Assembly (NCBI GenBank): GCA_035513175.1
Contig: DATKCN010000072.1
Span: 1-15,507 of the forward strand
Source of the DNA: DATKCN01 sp035513175
Lineage (GTDB): Bacteria; Chloroflexota; Chloroflexia; Thermomicrobiales; CFX8
Direction of reading: 5' to 3'
Length of the DNA: 15,507 bases
The notes beneath the pieces were generated by a model. The model searched no databases, was not told the origin of the DNA, and was given only the letters and a program-made list of their open reading frames with translations. Position numbers and translations under genes: made by a program. Positions 1 through 7,598 of this stretch are shown one piece after another (position 1 is the first letter of the stretch; the number at the start of each line of letters is the position of its first letter).

Positions 1-788
1 GCAACGACGTTGTGATAGTGCCCGCACAGCACGTCGATGTGCGTCGGCATGTGTTGCAGGTGTCCCGCGTCAGGCACGAGCCCGCGCAGCAGGTCGGACG
101 CCGGCAATGCCCGCTCCGGGTGCGGTGACATCTCCATCAGATGGATGTACATGTGCAGCACGCCGGGATGCGCGCTGCTCGCCGGATCGGCCAGCGCCCG
201 CTCCAGCACTGCCTGAGCTTCGACCGTGCTGGCGCCCTCCGCCGGTCTCGCGGCGGGCAGGTCCCACAGTTGCCACGGCGTGCGGTTGATCAGCGCCTCC
301 GCGAACAGCGACGCCACGTCGAGATCGTCCGCATACGCCTGATACACCGCGCGCATCGCGTCCGCGTAGTTGTCGTTCCAGATCGACCAGTCGGGCGAAG
401 GCTCCTGCGTCGGGTAACGCGCCTGCAGCGCGGCGATCAGACTCTGTTCAGCAGGGGTCGCTGACCCCATCAGCGCCCGCGCCCGCTCGGTTGCGGCAAA
501 GCAGACGGTCAGCGACGCCGCGAAGTCCACCTCGTCGAACGCCTCCCACGGCTTGTTGTAGTTCGGCCCGTTGGCGTAGGCGACGCCCCAGTACGCCATC
601 GCGCAGCCGGGATCGGCTTCGATGGCCCTCTCGAAGCAGCGCACCGCCTCCTCGTGGTTGAACCCAAATGTCCAGTTCAGCCCCAGGTCAAACCACAGTT
701 GCGCGTCGTCGGAAGCCGTGGTGACGGCGCGCGTATGCTCTCCAAGATCGAAGTAGGACGGCAAAGAGATGCTCCCTTCCGAAGTCAT
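1..788 (-). CDS. TPR-repeat protein, C-terminus cut off by window edge
   Basis: Reading frame open from an ATG at 788 to the left edge, giving 262 complete codons with no stop. Segments such as LWFDLGLNWTFGFNHEEAVR (residues 31-50) followed by CFERAIEADP and AYWGVAYANGPNYN (about 65-78) have the helical spacing of tetratricopeptide repeats. A later segment ends HLQHMPTHIDVLCGHYHNVV, also typical of these cytoplasmic TPR proteins. No signal peptide or membrane segment is visible, so it is probably a soluble scaffold or uncharacterised protein. The start was chosen because the frame extends to Met at 788 and no better upstream start is seen; there is no clear Shine-Dalgarno sequence before it. 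It is divergent from the serine hydrolase gene. The family is recognised with good confidence; no specific function can be assigned. Confidence 0.85.
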   Translation of the reverse strand, partial: MTSEGSISLPSYFDLGEHTRAVTTASDDAQLWFDLGLNWTFGFNHEEAVRCFERAIEADPGCAMAYWGVAYANGPNYNKPWEAFDEVDFAASLTVCFAATERARALMGSATPAEQSLIAALQARYPTQEPSPDWSIWNDNYADAMRAVYQAYADDLDVASLFAEALINRTPWQLWDLPAARPAEGASTVEAQAVLERALADPASSAHPGVLHMYIHLMEMSPHPERALPASDLLRGLVPDAGHLQHMPTHIDVLCGHYHNVV

Positions 789-969
789 TCGCGACGTGGC
801 AGGTTAGCGTTATCTTGCACGAACCCGTCTTGCGGGCCAAGGGGGTCCTGGTTCCGCGCGCCCGCCCCATGCAGATCACTTGCGGCACTGTCCGCCTCTG
901 ACTACACTGGCGCGGTTCAGGCAGACGCCAGATCGAGCGACGCTCGCGGCACGAGAAGGGCGGGGCGCG
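789..969. other. Divergent intergenic region between TPR gene and serine hydrolase
   Basis: About 180 bp separates the two divergent starts. It holds a candidate promoter toward the serine hydrolase (listed separately). On the minus strand there is only a weak TAACCT (plus 801-806) a few bases before the TPR start, which would give a very short leader. A short gaacc/ggttc dyad (821-825 and 850-854) is too small to interpret. I see no convincing small gene or RNA. Confidence 0.5.
880..908 (+). promoter_or_regulatory. Candidate promoter for the serine hydrolase
   Basis: TTGCGG (880-885) and TACACT (903-908) are separated by exactly 17 bases, the favoured spacing for a housekeeping sigma factor. 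The -35 matches consensus at 3 of 6 positions and the -10 at 4 of 6. Transcription would start near 915, about 55 bases before the ATG at 970. A purine-rich AGAAGGG (about 954-960) could serve as ribosome binding site. Sequence-only prediction. Confidence 0.35.
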
Positions 970-2106
970 ATGTCCATTGGGCTACAATCGACTGTTCAGG
1001 AGATGATCGACGGCTTCGTCGCGACCGGCCAGGAGGTCGGCCTGCAGGCGGCGGCCTACCTCGACGGCACGCTGGTCGTCGACGCCTGGGCCGGCATCGC
1101 CGACGAGACCACTGGCAGGCTGGTCGACGGCGACACGCTGTTCACGTCCTGGTCAACGACCAAGGGCTTCGTCGCCACCTGCGTCCACATCCTGGCCGAC
1201 CGTGGGTCACTCGACTACGACGATCCCATCGGAACGTACTGGCCCGAGTTCGCCTGTAACGGCAAGGAATCGGCAACAGTTCGCCACGCGCTCACCCATG
1301 CCGTCGGCGTGCCACAGATGCCGGACGACGTAACGCCGGAGATGATGGTCGACTGGGACGCGATGTGCGCCGCGATCGCCGCGCTGCCCGCGCTATGGCA
1401 GCCTGGCACGAAGACCGGCTACCACGCGTGGACCTTCGGCTGGATCCTCGGCGAGATCGTCCGCCGCGTCGACGGGCGGTCGCTCGCGCGGTTCGCCCGC
1501 GAAGAAATCTGCGACCCCCTCGGCATCGATGACTTCTATCTCGGCATCCCCGACGAGGTCGAGCAGCGCGTGGCCCCACTTCGTCAGACAGACGAGCACG
1601 CGCGCATGTTCCAATCACTGCCCGATCTCGCAGCTCGCGCGATGCCCCCACACGTCACGACCGCAGCCGTCGTCAACCGTTCCGATGTGCGCCGAGCGTC
1701 GATCCCCGGTGGCGGCGGGATCATGAACGCCCGCTCCATCGCCCGCCACTACGCGATGCTGGCCAACGGTGGAGAGCTGGACAGCGTGCGCATTCTCTCG
1801 CCGGAGCGCATCGATCTCATGCTTGCTCCGCAGTTCGACGCGCTGGACCAGACGTTGCAGCAGCGCGTTCGCAAGGGCCTTGGCTACTTTCTCGGCGGCG
1901 GCGGGGCCGAAGGAGGCAGCGTCAGCATGGGGCCATCCGGCAGGGAATTCGGCCACGGAGGCAACGGTGGATCGCTCGGCTTTGCCGATCCAGACCGCCG
2001 CCTGTCATTCGGCCTCACCAAGAACCTGATGCGCGCCAGTCCCGATCCCTGCGAAACAACTGCCTTCAAGCTTGCCGACGCCATCCGCGCGGTCTTGGAG
2101 CGCTGA
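970..2106 (+). CDS. Class C beta-lactamase-fold serine hydrolase/esterase
   Basis: A 378-residue cytoplasmic protein of the beta-lactamase/penicillin-binding-protein fold, closest in feel to EstB-type carboxylesterases. Visible motifs: the nucleophile box S62-T-T-K65 (SxxK), a tyrosine box Y151-H-A-W that replaces YxN, and H329-G-G-N in the place of the KTG triad. All three elements of the active site are therefore present, and length fits the family. There is no signal peptide, so a periplasmic beta-lactamase or cell-wall enzyme is unlikely; ester or amide hydrolysis in the cytoplasm is more probable. The frame stays open to a TTG at 880, but the ATG at 970 is preceded by an AGAAGGG and starts the conserved region directly, so it is preferred. 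The substrate is unknown. It converges on the SMP-30-like gene. Confidence 0.9.
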   Translation: MSIGLQSTVQEMIDGFVATGQEVGLQAAAYLDGTLVVDAWAGIADETTGRLVDGDTLFTSWSTTKGFVATCVHILADRGSLDYDDPIGTYWPEFACNGKESATVRHALTHAVGVPQMPDDVTPEMMVDWDAMCAAIAALPALWQPGTKTGYHAWTFGWILGEIVRRVDGRSLARFAREEICDPLGIDDFYLGIPDEVEQRVAPLRQTDEHARMFQSLPDLAARAMPPHVTTAAVVNRSDVRRASIPGGGGIMNARSIARHYAMLANGGELDSVRILSPERIDLMLAPQFDALDQTLQQRVRKGLGYFLGGGGAEGGSVSMGPSGREFGHGGNGGSLGFADPDRRLSFGLTKNLMRASPDPCETTAFKLADAIRAVLER

Positions 2107-2109
2107 CCT

Positions 2110-2125
2110 GCCAGCTCGGGCTGGC
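2110..2125. terminator. Perfect hairpin between convergent genes, possible bidirectional terminator
   Basis: GCCAGC-TCGG-GCTGGC is a perfect 6-bp GC-rich stem with a four-base loop, placed three bases after the TGA of the serine hydrolase and four bases before the stop of the convergent SMP-30-like gene. No T-tract follows on either strand, so it is not a classic intrinsic terminator. Its placement in a 23-bp gap nonetheless suggests 3'-end formation or transcript protection for both genes. Confidence 0.45.
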
Positions 2126-2129
2126 GTCA

Positions 2130-3017
2130 CTATCGAGACCCCGGCCCAATCCCCCGCACGCGCGTCTCGATGCTGTAGACGCTCGTCTGCGCCGTCAGGT
2201 ACAGCGTGCTGAAGTCGGGCCCACCGAATGCGATGTTCGCCGCATGCTCCGCCATCTCGAACTGCCCGAGCACCACGCCATCTGGATCGATGACCCACAC
2301 TCCGCCCGCGCCGGTCGTCCAGAGTCGCCCGTCCTCGTCGACCTTCATCCCGTCCGGCGCTCCGCGCCGATCGTCCCCGCGCATGTCGACGAACAGTTCG
2401 CCGCCGTCAATCAACCCAACTTCGTCTACGTTGAAGCGCCGGATGGTGCGATTGGCGGAGTCGCCGATGTAGAGCACCGTCTCGTCCGGCGAAAAGCACA
2501 GCCCGTTCGGTTGTGTGAAGGCAGCGGACAACTGCGTCAGCGTCCCGAGCGTGGCTAGCCGGTACACCCCCTGAAAGTCCAGCTCACGCCCCGTCACGCT
2601 GCCCATGTCTGCCCGTTCTCCATAGGTCGGGTCGGTGAAGTAGACCGCGCCGCTCGAATGCACGACGAGGTCGTTCGGGCTGTTGAAGCGCGCTCCCTCG
2701 AAGCCGTCGACCAAAGTCTCCGCTGGAGCGTTGTACGCCCCGATGGACACTCGCCGCCCCGAATGTTCGCAGGCCAGCACATTCCCGGCGTGGTCGAGCG
2801 TCAACCCGTTCGCGTGCCCGCTTGGGTCTCGGTAGACCTCCGCCTCGCTCCAGCCGGGTCGCCAGCGATGCACGCGATTGCCGGGAATGTCGGAGAAGAG
2901 CAGGCAACCGTCCGTCACTATCCAGACTGGTCCCTCCGTAAACGTGAAGCCGTAGCAGCGGCGCGTCTCCTCCGACGCCAGCAGATCGGACAAGCCGCTG
3001 TCGTTCTCGATTCGCAT
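2130..3017 (-). CDS. SMP-30/gluconolactonase/LRE-family protein
   Basis: A 295-residue six-bladed beta-propeller enzyme; members hydrolyse sugar lactones (gluconolactonase, regucalcin) or related esters using one divalent metal. The metal-site residues of the family are all identifiable: E28 in TFTEGPVW, N115 in FNSPNDLVV, N171 in TQPNGLCFSPD and D222 in GAPDGMKVDEDG. Repeating blade motifs (GLTLDHAGNVLACEH, LVVHSSGAVYFTDP, GRLWTTGAGG) are spread through the protein. A GTG at 3041 in the same frame would add eight residues, but AGAGGGGA lies before the ATG at 3017 at a suitable distance, so the ATG is preferred. No signal peptide is seen, so it is probably cytoplasmic. Divergent from the ABC importer operon, which suggests a sugar-acid or lactone link, but the substrate is inferred only from the family. 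Confidence 0.9.
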   Translation of the reverse strand: MRIENDSGLSDLLASEETRRCYGFTFTEGPVWIVTDGCLLFSDIPGNRVHRWRPGWSEAEVYRDPSGHANGLTLDHAGNVLACEHSGRRVSIGAYNAPAETLVDGFEGARFNSPNDLVVHSSGAVYFTDPTYGERADMGSVTGRELDFQGVYRLATLGTLTQLSAAFTQPNGLCFSPDETVLYIGDSANRTIRRFNVDEVGLIDGGELFVDMRGDDRRGAPDGMKVDEDGRLWTTGAGGVWVIDPDGVVLGQFEMAEHAANIAFGGPDFSTLYLTAQTSVYSIETRVRGIGPGSR

Positions 3018-3125
3018 GTCTTGATGTTCCCCTCTCCGCACTCAGCGAGGCCGTTATCGTCGCACAGCCGGACCGCGGCCGCCACACACGACGGCGCGTC
3101 CCGCCACGCGACGACCCGCGGGCAG

Positions 3126-3141
3126 GCGCTATCATTAGCGC
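3126..3141 (+). promoter_or_regulatory. Leaderless-type promoter and dyad at the importer operon start
   Basis: GCGCTA-TCAT-TAGCGC is a perfect 6-bp inverted repeat abutting the ATG at 3142. Within it, TATCAT (3130-3135) matches the -10 consensus at 5 of 6 positions and ends six bases before the ATG, so transcription would begin at or next to the A of the start codon. No Shine-Dalgarno sequence precedes the ATG. This is the arrangement of leaderless mRNAs in several high-GC bacterial groups. No -35 match is evident. The dyad could also be an operator covering the -10. Confidence 0.5.
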
Positions 3142-4815
3142 ATGACTTACGTGCCGGACACACCGCAATGTCGACCAGCGACCGATGTCACACCCCGCCC
3201 AGACCGGGTCAGCCGCCGCACATTCCTTCGCCGGGCGTTGGCCGCGGCCGTGTCCGCCTCGGCGCTCCCCACGCTGCTGTCCGCATGCGGGGGCGGCGGC
3301 GAGGACCGTAGTGGGGCGACCGCGGTCACGCCGCGTCCCGACCCGCGGCTCCCACACTATGGCGAAACACTGCGGGTCGCCCTGAGCGGCGAGCCGCCGA
3401 GCCTCGACATGATCCAGTCGACCGACGCCATCGTCCTGCTGGTAACAGGGCACATGTACGAGACGCTCTTCACCTGGGACGGCGACTACCTGCCCGTCCC
3501 GCTGCTGGCGGAGTCGCACGAGGTCAGCGACGACGGTCTGCTCATCACATTGCGGCTGCGCGGGGGAGTCCCATTCCACAACGGCGAGGTCATGGACGCC
3601 GATGACGTGATCGCGTCGATCGGTCGCTGGGAGCGCGTCGTCGGGATCGGCGAACTGCTGCTCGGTCATGTCGATGCCATCATTGCGGTCGACCAGCACA
3701 CGATCGAGTTCCGACTGAACGCGCCGTACGGGACATTCGCCGTCGCCCTTGCCCGTGGCTTGCAGGGTTGCGCCATCCACCCGAAGTCGGTGCTCGACCG
3801 CTCGGACGACTACAATCTCGCGGAGCCGATCGGAACGGGCCCCTACCGCTTCGTCGGATGGCAGCCCGACCGGCACATTCAGCTTGAGCGCTTCGCCGGC
3901 TACGCTTCAACCGCCGGCGACCCTGACGGCTACGCGGGCCGCAAGGCGCGGTACCTGGACGGGATCGAGTTCGTCCCGGTGCGCAATGAGGCGTCGCGGC
4001 TCGCGGGGTTGCAGGCGGGCGACTACCACTATCTGGAGACGGTCAGCCCCGATCACTATCCAACGCTCCTCGACGACCCGAACGTCGCCGTCGACCTGCT
4101 GCCGCCCGACTCCTGGCTCAGCGTCGTCCTGAACATGCGCTCGCCGGTGCTCGCGAGCCTCGACGTCCGCCGCGCGATCCAGCTCGCGCTCGACCACGAG
4201 CCGATCATGCAGGCCGCGTTCGGCGAGGGCTTCTTCGAGCTGACCCCGACGCTGCTGCCCGGCGCGGACGCCTGGCACAGCGACGCCGGCGCCGAGCATT
4301 TCAACCAGCGCCGCCCCGACGTGGCGCGCGAGCTGCTGCAACAGTCCGGCTACGACGGCTCGCCGCTACGCTTCCTGACGACCCAGGAGATCCAGCAGGA
4401 GTACAACGGGACGCTCGTCATGGCGCAGCAGCTTGAGACAATCGGTTTTACAGTCGACGTGCAGGTGCTCGACGGAGCGGCGCTGAGCGCTGCCCGCAAC
4501 GACGAGGGTCGCTGGGAGATGTACTCCGCCTGGGCCAGCTTCCGTCCGGACCCAACCATGCGCAACATCACCGCCAGCGCCACCGGCTGGTGGGAAGACG
4601 AGGCGAAAGACCAGTTGCTGGCGGACCTTGGCGCGGAGCTGGACTTCGGCGCCCGCTTCGCCATCTGGGAACAGGTGCAACACCTCTTCTACGAGCAGGT
4701 TCCCCGCCTCAAGATCGGGGATAGCCGCCGCATCCTGGTGCGCTCGCCGAAGCTGCGCGGCGCCGGCCCCGACGAGCTGCAACCCGATTTCTCGAACGCG
4801 TGGCTTGAGGGGTGA
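3142..4815 (+). CDS. ABC importer solute-binding lipoprotein, family 5 (DppA/OppA type)
   Basis: A 557-residue extracytoplasmic solute-binding protein that would deliver peptides, metals chelates or oligosaccharide-like substrates to the two permeases encoded next. The N-terminus has a twin-arginine motif S24-R-R-T-F-L-R30, a hydrophobic stretch, and a lipobox L46-S-A-C49, so it looks Tat-exported and lipid-anchored at Cys49 after folding. The family 5 signature region is clear around residues 139-160 (LRGGVPFHNGEVMDADDV), and length matches the family. It starts directly behind a likely leaderless promoter and overlaps the next gene by four bases (GTGA), implying translational coupling. Family 5 proteins vary widely in ligand, so peptide specificity should not be assumed. 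Confidence 0.93.
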   Translation: MTYVPDTPQCRPATDVTPRPDRVSRRTFLRRALAAAVSASALPTLLSACGGGGEDRSGATAVTPRPDPRLPHYGETLRVALSGEPPSLDMIQSTDAIVLLVTGHMYETLFTWDGDYLPVPLLAESHEVSDDGLLITLRLRGGVPFHNGEVMDADDVIASIGRWERVVGIGELLLGHVDAIIAVDQHTIEFRLNAPYGTFAVALARGLQGCAIHPKSVLDRSDDYNLAEPIGTGPYRFVGWQPDRHIQLERFAGYASTAGDPDGYAGRKARYLDGIEFVPVRNEASRLAGLQAGDYHYLETVSPDHYPTLLDDPNVAVDLLPPDSWLSVVLNMRSPVLASLDVRRAIQLALDHEPIMQAAFGEGFFELTPTLLPGADAWHSDAGAEHFNQRRPDVARELLQQSGYDGSPLRFLTTQEIQQEYNGTLVMAQQLETIGFTVDVQVLDGAALSAARNDEGRWEMYSAWASFRPDPTMRNITASATGWWEDEAKDQLLADLGAELDFGARFAIWEQVQHLFYEQVPRLKIGDSRRILVRSPKLRGAGPDELQPDFSNAWLEG

Positions 4816-5762
4816 TTCCCTACATCACCCGGCGGCTGGCGCTGCTGCTGCCGGTCATGCTGATCGTCGGCACGGTGACCTTCACGCTCATCCATCTCAC
4901 CCCCGGCGACCCGGCCGCCGTTATGCTGGGGCCGGAGGCGACTCCCGAGGAGGTCGAGCGCCTGCGGCGGCAGATGGGGATGAATGACCCGCTGCCGCTG
5001 CAGTACGCGAGCTGGCTCGCGGACGCGGCGCGCTTCGACCTCGGCGACTCCATCTTCCTCAACCGCTCGGTCGCCTCGGCGATCGTCGAGCGTGCTGCCC
5101 CTACGCTGCAGCTGGCGTTCTACGCGCTGACGATCGCGCTGCTCGTCGGCGTCCCGGCCGGGATCATCGCGGCTCTGCGCCAGAACTCGCCGGTCGACCG
5201 GCTGCTGATGACGCTGTCAATCGGCGGCACGGCCATCGCGGACTTCTTCCTGGGCATCCTGCTCATCCTGCTCTTCTCGGTAACGTTGCGCTGGCTTCCG
5301 TCCGGCGGCTACGTGGAATTCACTGTGTCGCCTGTCGCGCACGCTCGCTCGATGGTCCTGCCGTCGCTGGCTCTGGGTCTGTCTATCGCGGGCCTTCCGG
5401 CGCGCCTGATCCGCTCGACCATGCTCGACATCCTGCGCGAGGACTACATCCGCACCGCGGTGGCGAAGGGGCTGAGACCCAGCGTCGTGGCCTTCCGTCA
5501 CGCGTTCCGCAACGCGCTGCTGCCGCTCGTAACAGTCCTCGGCTACACCCTCGGCGATCTGCTGGGCGGCGCCGTTGTCGTCGAGACCGTCTTCAGCCTG
5601 CCGGGCATCGGGCAGCTCGTCGTCAACAGCATCGGACGCCGCGACTTTCCCGTCATTCAGGGCGTGGTGATGGTGATCGCCGTCTTCTACCTGCTCTCGA
5701 ACCTGCTCGTTGACGTGCTCTACGTCTACCTCGACCCACGAGTGCGGCATGTCCGCCGGTAG
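4812..5762 (+). CDS. ABC importer permease, DppB type
   Basis: A 316-residue inner-membrane permease of the dipeptide/oligopeptide/nickel importer family. Hydrophobic segments fall at about residues 9-29, 98-122, 132-157, 181-196, 236-258 and 282-304. The early TPGDPA (30-35) and the cytoplasmic EAA loop E210-DYIRTAVAKGL221, which docks the ATPase, are both typical of DppB. The start is GTG at 4812, sharing GTGA with the stop of the binding-protein gene. It overlaps the next permease gene by 14 bases. It forms the translocation pore with the DppC-type partner. No ATP-binding subunit is encoded in this operon. Confidence 0.93.
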   Translation: MIPYITRRLALLLPVMLIVGTVTFTLIHLTPGDPAAVMLGPEATPEEVERLRRQMGMNDPLPLQYASWLADAARFDLGDSIFLNRSVASAIVERAAPTLQLAFYALTIALLVGVPAGIIAALRQNSPVDRLLMTLSIGGTAIADFFLGILLILLFSVTLRWLPSGGYVEFTVSPVAHARSMVLPSLALGLSIAGLPARLIRSTMLDILREDYIRTAVAKGLRPSVVAFRHAFRNALLPLVTVLGYTLGDLLGGAVVVETVFSLPGIGQLVVNSIGRRDFPVIQGVVMVIAVFYLLSNLLVDVLYVYLDPRVRHVRR

Positions 5763-6687
5763 GGCCGGGGCTGCCGGCAGCGCGAGCATCCGCGGGCGGC
5801 CGCGTGGCTGGCGCGCGACGTACCAGCCTGACCGTCGACGGGTCTGGCATCGACTGCTGTTCGCCACTCCCGCGGCGGTCATCAGTCTGGCGTTCCTGAT
5901 CGCGATCGCGCTGGCGGCGTTCCTGGCCCCTGTCATCGCTCCCCACGATCCCCTGCTCCTCGATCCGGCGGTGCGCCTGCGAGGGCCCTCGGCAACGCAC
6001 TGGTTCGGGACCGACGCGCTGGGACGCGACGTCTTCAGCCGCGTCATTCACGGCGCGCGCGTGTCGCTGCTGGTCGGCGTCAGCGTCACGGCCATCTCCG
6101 CGGCGGCGGGCTCGCTGCTGGGGCTGCTGGCCGGCTACTATCGCCGCCTCGACGGCGTCATCATGCGCGCCATGGACGGCTTCATGGCATTCCCCGGCGT
6201 GCTGCTGGCCATCGCCGTCGTCGTCAGCCTCGGCCCCCACGCCAGCAGCGTCGTCCTGGCGCTGACGCTGGTCTACACCCCCGTCGTCGCGCGGCTGGTG
6301 CGCAGCACGACGCTGGTAATCCGCGAGTTGCCCTACGTCGAGTCCGCCCGCGCCACCGGCCTACCGGACCACGCGATCCTCTGGCGCTACGTCTTCATCA
6401 ACTCGATCTCGCCGCTGACGGTGCAGTGCACGTTCATCATCGCCTACGCGATTCTGGCCGAAGCGTCACTGTCCTTTCTCGGCGCCAGCGTTAGCCCGGA
6501 GACGGCCACCTGGGGCAACATGCTGCGCGACGGCCAGCGCCTGGTCGCCCGCGCCTGGTGGATCGCCGTTGCTCCCGGCACGATCCTCTTCCTGACCGTG
6601 CTTGCCTTCAACCTGCTCGGCGACGCCCTGCGTGACGCGCTCGACCCCCGCTCCCGCGAGCGCCGCGAGGACGCCGTGGTGAAGTGA
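5749..6687 (+). CDS. ABC importer permease, DppC type
   Basis: A 312-residue partner permease. After a basic cytoplasmic N-terminal region comes a first membrane segment (about 39-62). The DppC hallmark HWFGTDALGRDVFSRVIHG lies at 84-102. Further membrane segments lie at about 107-130, 148-182, 223-246 and 273-291. The EAA loop is L194-PYVESARATGL205. The frame is open from a TTG at 5710, but the ATG at 5749 gives a conventional short overlap with the upstream permease, so it is preferred; no clear ribosome binding site is present, consistent with coupled translation. The gene ends the operon: 185 bp follow before the next gene, with no DppD or DppF ATPase. Confidence 0.92.
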   Translation: MSAGRAGAAGSASIRGRPRGWRATYQPDRRRVWHRLLFATPAAVISLAFLIAIALAAFLAPVIAPHDPLLLDPAVRLRGPSATHWFGTDALGRDVFSRVIHGARVSLLVGVSVTAISAAAGSLLGLLAGYYRRLDGVIMRAMDGFMAFPGVLLAIAVVVSLGPHASSVVLALTLVYTPVVARLVRSTTLVIRELPYVESARATGLPDHAILWRYVFINSISPLTVQCTFIIAYAILAEASLSFLGASVSPETATWGNMLRDGQRLVARAWWIAVAPGTILFLTVLAFNLLGDALRDALDPRSRERREDAVVK

Positions 6688-6754
6688 GCTGAACGGCGCG
6701 TGTCGGGTAGACGGGAAATCGAGCCCTGCCATCGCCCATGCGGCTCTCGTTCTT

Positions 6755-6781
6755 ATCGGAAAAACCGATCGATCGATACGG
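6755..6781. promoter_or_regulatory. Two overlapping palindromes upstream of the HAD-PLP bicistron
   Basis: ATCGG-AAAAA-CCGAT (6755-6769) is a small perfect stem-loop. It runs into CCG-ATCGATCGAT-A-CGG (6765-6781), a nearly perfect palindrome built on three tandem CGAT units. They lie 68 bases after the importer operon stop and just ahead of a candidate promoter. There is no T-tract, so a terminator for the importer operon is possible but weak; an operator for the next operon is an equal alternative. Confidence 0.3.
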
Positions 6782-6791
6782 AGACGCGCCG

Positions 6792-6820
6792 TTGATCAAT
6801 CAGCGTCGCGTGACTATGCT
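6792..6820 (+). promoter_or_regulatory. Candidate promoter for the HAD-PLP bicistron
   Basis: TTGATC (6792-6797) and TATGCT (6815-6820) are spaced by 17 bases, each matching consensus at 4 of 6 positions. The -35 lies inside the 8-bp palindrome TTGATCAA (6792-6799). Transcription would begin near 6827, leaving a leader of about 46 bases that carries GGAG (6861-6864) eight bases before the ATG at 6873. Confidence 0.45.
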
Positions 6821-6872
6821 GTGAACGTATTGGGGATTCGGGGCGCAAGCCGCCGCTCATGGAGACGCGATC

Positions 6873-7586
6873 ATGCTCGACTACAGACGCTACTCGACCT
6901 TCACCTTCGACTGCTATGGCACCCTGATCGACTGGGAAACGGGCATCCTCAACGCGTTGCGGCCCGTGCTGCAACGACACGGCCTATCGCTGACCGACGA
7001 CCAGATCCTCGAACAATTCGGTGAGTTGGAGTCGACCGCCGAATTGCCACCCTACCGGACCTACCGCGATGTCCTCTCCACCGTCGTCGAAGGCTTCGGC
7101 GCACGGCTCGGATTCACGGCGACGGACGACGACCGAGCCGCGCTGTCGGAGTCGGTCGGCGACTGGCCCGCGTTCCCGGACACCGCCGAGGCGCTACAAC
7201 GGCTGGCGCGGCGCCACCGGCTGGTCATCATCTCCAACGTCGACGACGACCTGTTCGCCCGCTCGGCCCTGCGCCTGCCGGTCGCGTTCCACGACGTTAT
7301 CACGGCCCAGCAGGTCGGTAGCTACAAGCCGAACCTCGACAACTTCCACTTCGCGCTGCGCAAGATCGACACGCCGGTGGAGGACGTGCTGCACGTCGCC
7401 CAGAGCCTCTTTCACGACATGGAGCCAGCCAACAAGATCGGCCTGACAACTGTCTGGATCAACCGCAGGCACGACCGCCCCGGGTTCGGCACCACTCCGC
7501 CCGCCTCAGCGACACCAGTGGCCGAGTTCCCCGACCTGAAGTCGTTCGCCGATCAGGTTGATGCGGCGCATGCAGCGGCACGGTAG
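6873..7586 (+). CDS. HAD-superfamily hydrolase, type II haloacid dehalogenase group
   Basis: A 237-residue soluble enzyme with all four HAD motifs: motif I F12-D13-C-Y-G-T-L-I-D-W21 with Asp13 as nucleophile, motif II S121-N122, motif III K152 in GSYKPNLDNF, and motif IV around D182 in SLFHDMEPANKIGL. The DCYGTL form and the SYKP context match the group annotated as 2-haloacid dehalogenase type II, which releases halide from 2-haloalkanoates by an aspartyl-ester intermediate; many relatives are phosphatases instead. GGAG sits eight bases before the ATG. It is 12 bases upstream of the PLP-enzyme gene and is probably co-transcribed with it. The superfamily is certain; dehalogenase versus phosphatase activity is not settled by sequence. 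Confidence 0.88.
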   Translation: MLDYRRYSTFTFDCYGTLIDWETGILNALRPVLQRHGLSLTDDQILEQFGELESTAELPPYRTYRDVLSTVVEGFGARLGFTATDDDRAALSESVGDWPAFPDTAEALQRLARRHRLVIISNVDDDLFARSALRLPVAFHDVITAQQVGSYKPNLDNFHFALRKIDTPVEDVLHVAQSLFHDMEPANKIGLTTVWINRRHDRPGFGTTPPASATPVAEFPDLKSFADQVDAAHAAAR

Positions 7587-7598
7587 AAAGCAGTAACG

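Noticed and set aside
880..969. Extended TTG start for the serine hydrolase
   Set aside because: The extra 30 residues look non-native, would begin inside the candidate promoter, and the ATG at 970 has a plausible ribosome binding site.
789..969. tRNA or small RNA in the divergent region
   Set aside because: Short GC dyads are present, but no cloverleaf, anticodon arm or terminator could be assembled.
2584..3876. 430-codon open frame on the minus strand
   Set aside because: It crosses the divergent promoter region and overlaps the SMP-30 gene out of frame and the binding-protein gene antisense; no recognisable domain.
5217..6047. 276-codon open frame on the minus strand
   Set aside because: Antisense to both permeases and rich in Asp/Arg/Gln/His, the usual reverse image of hydrophobic membrane codons.
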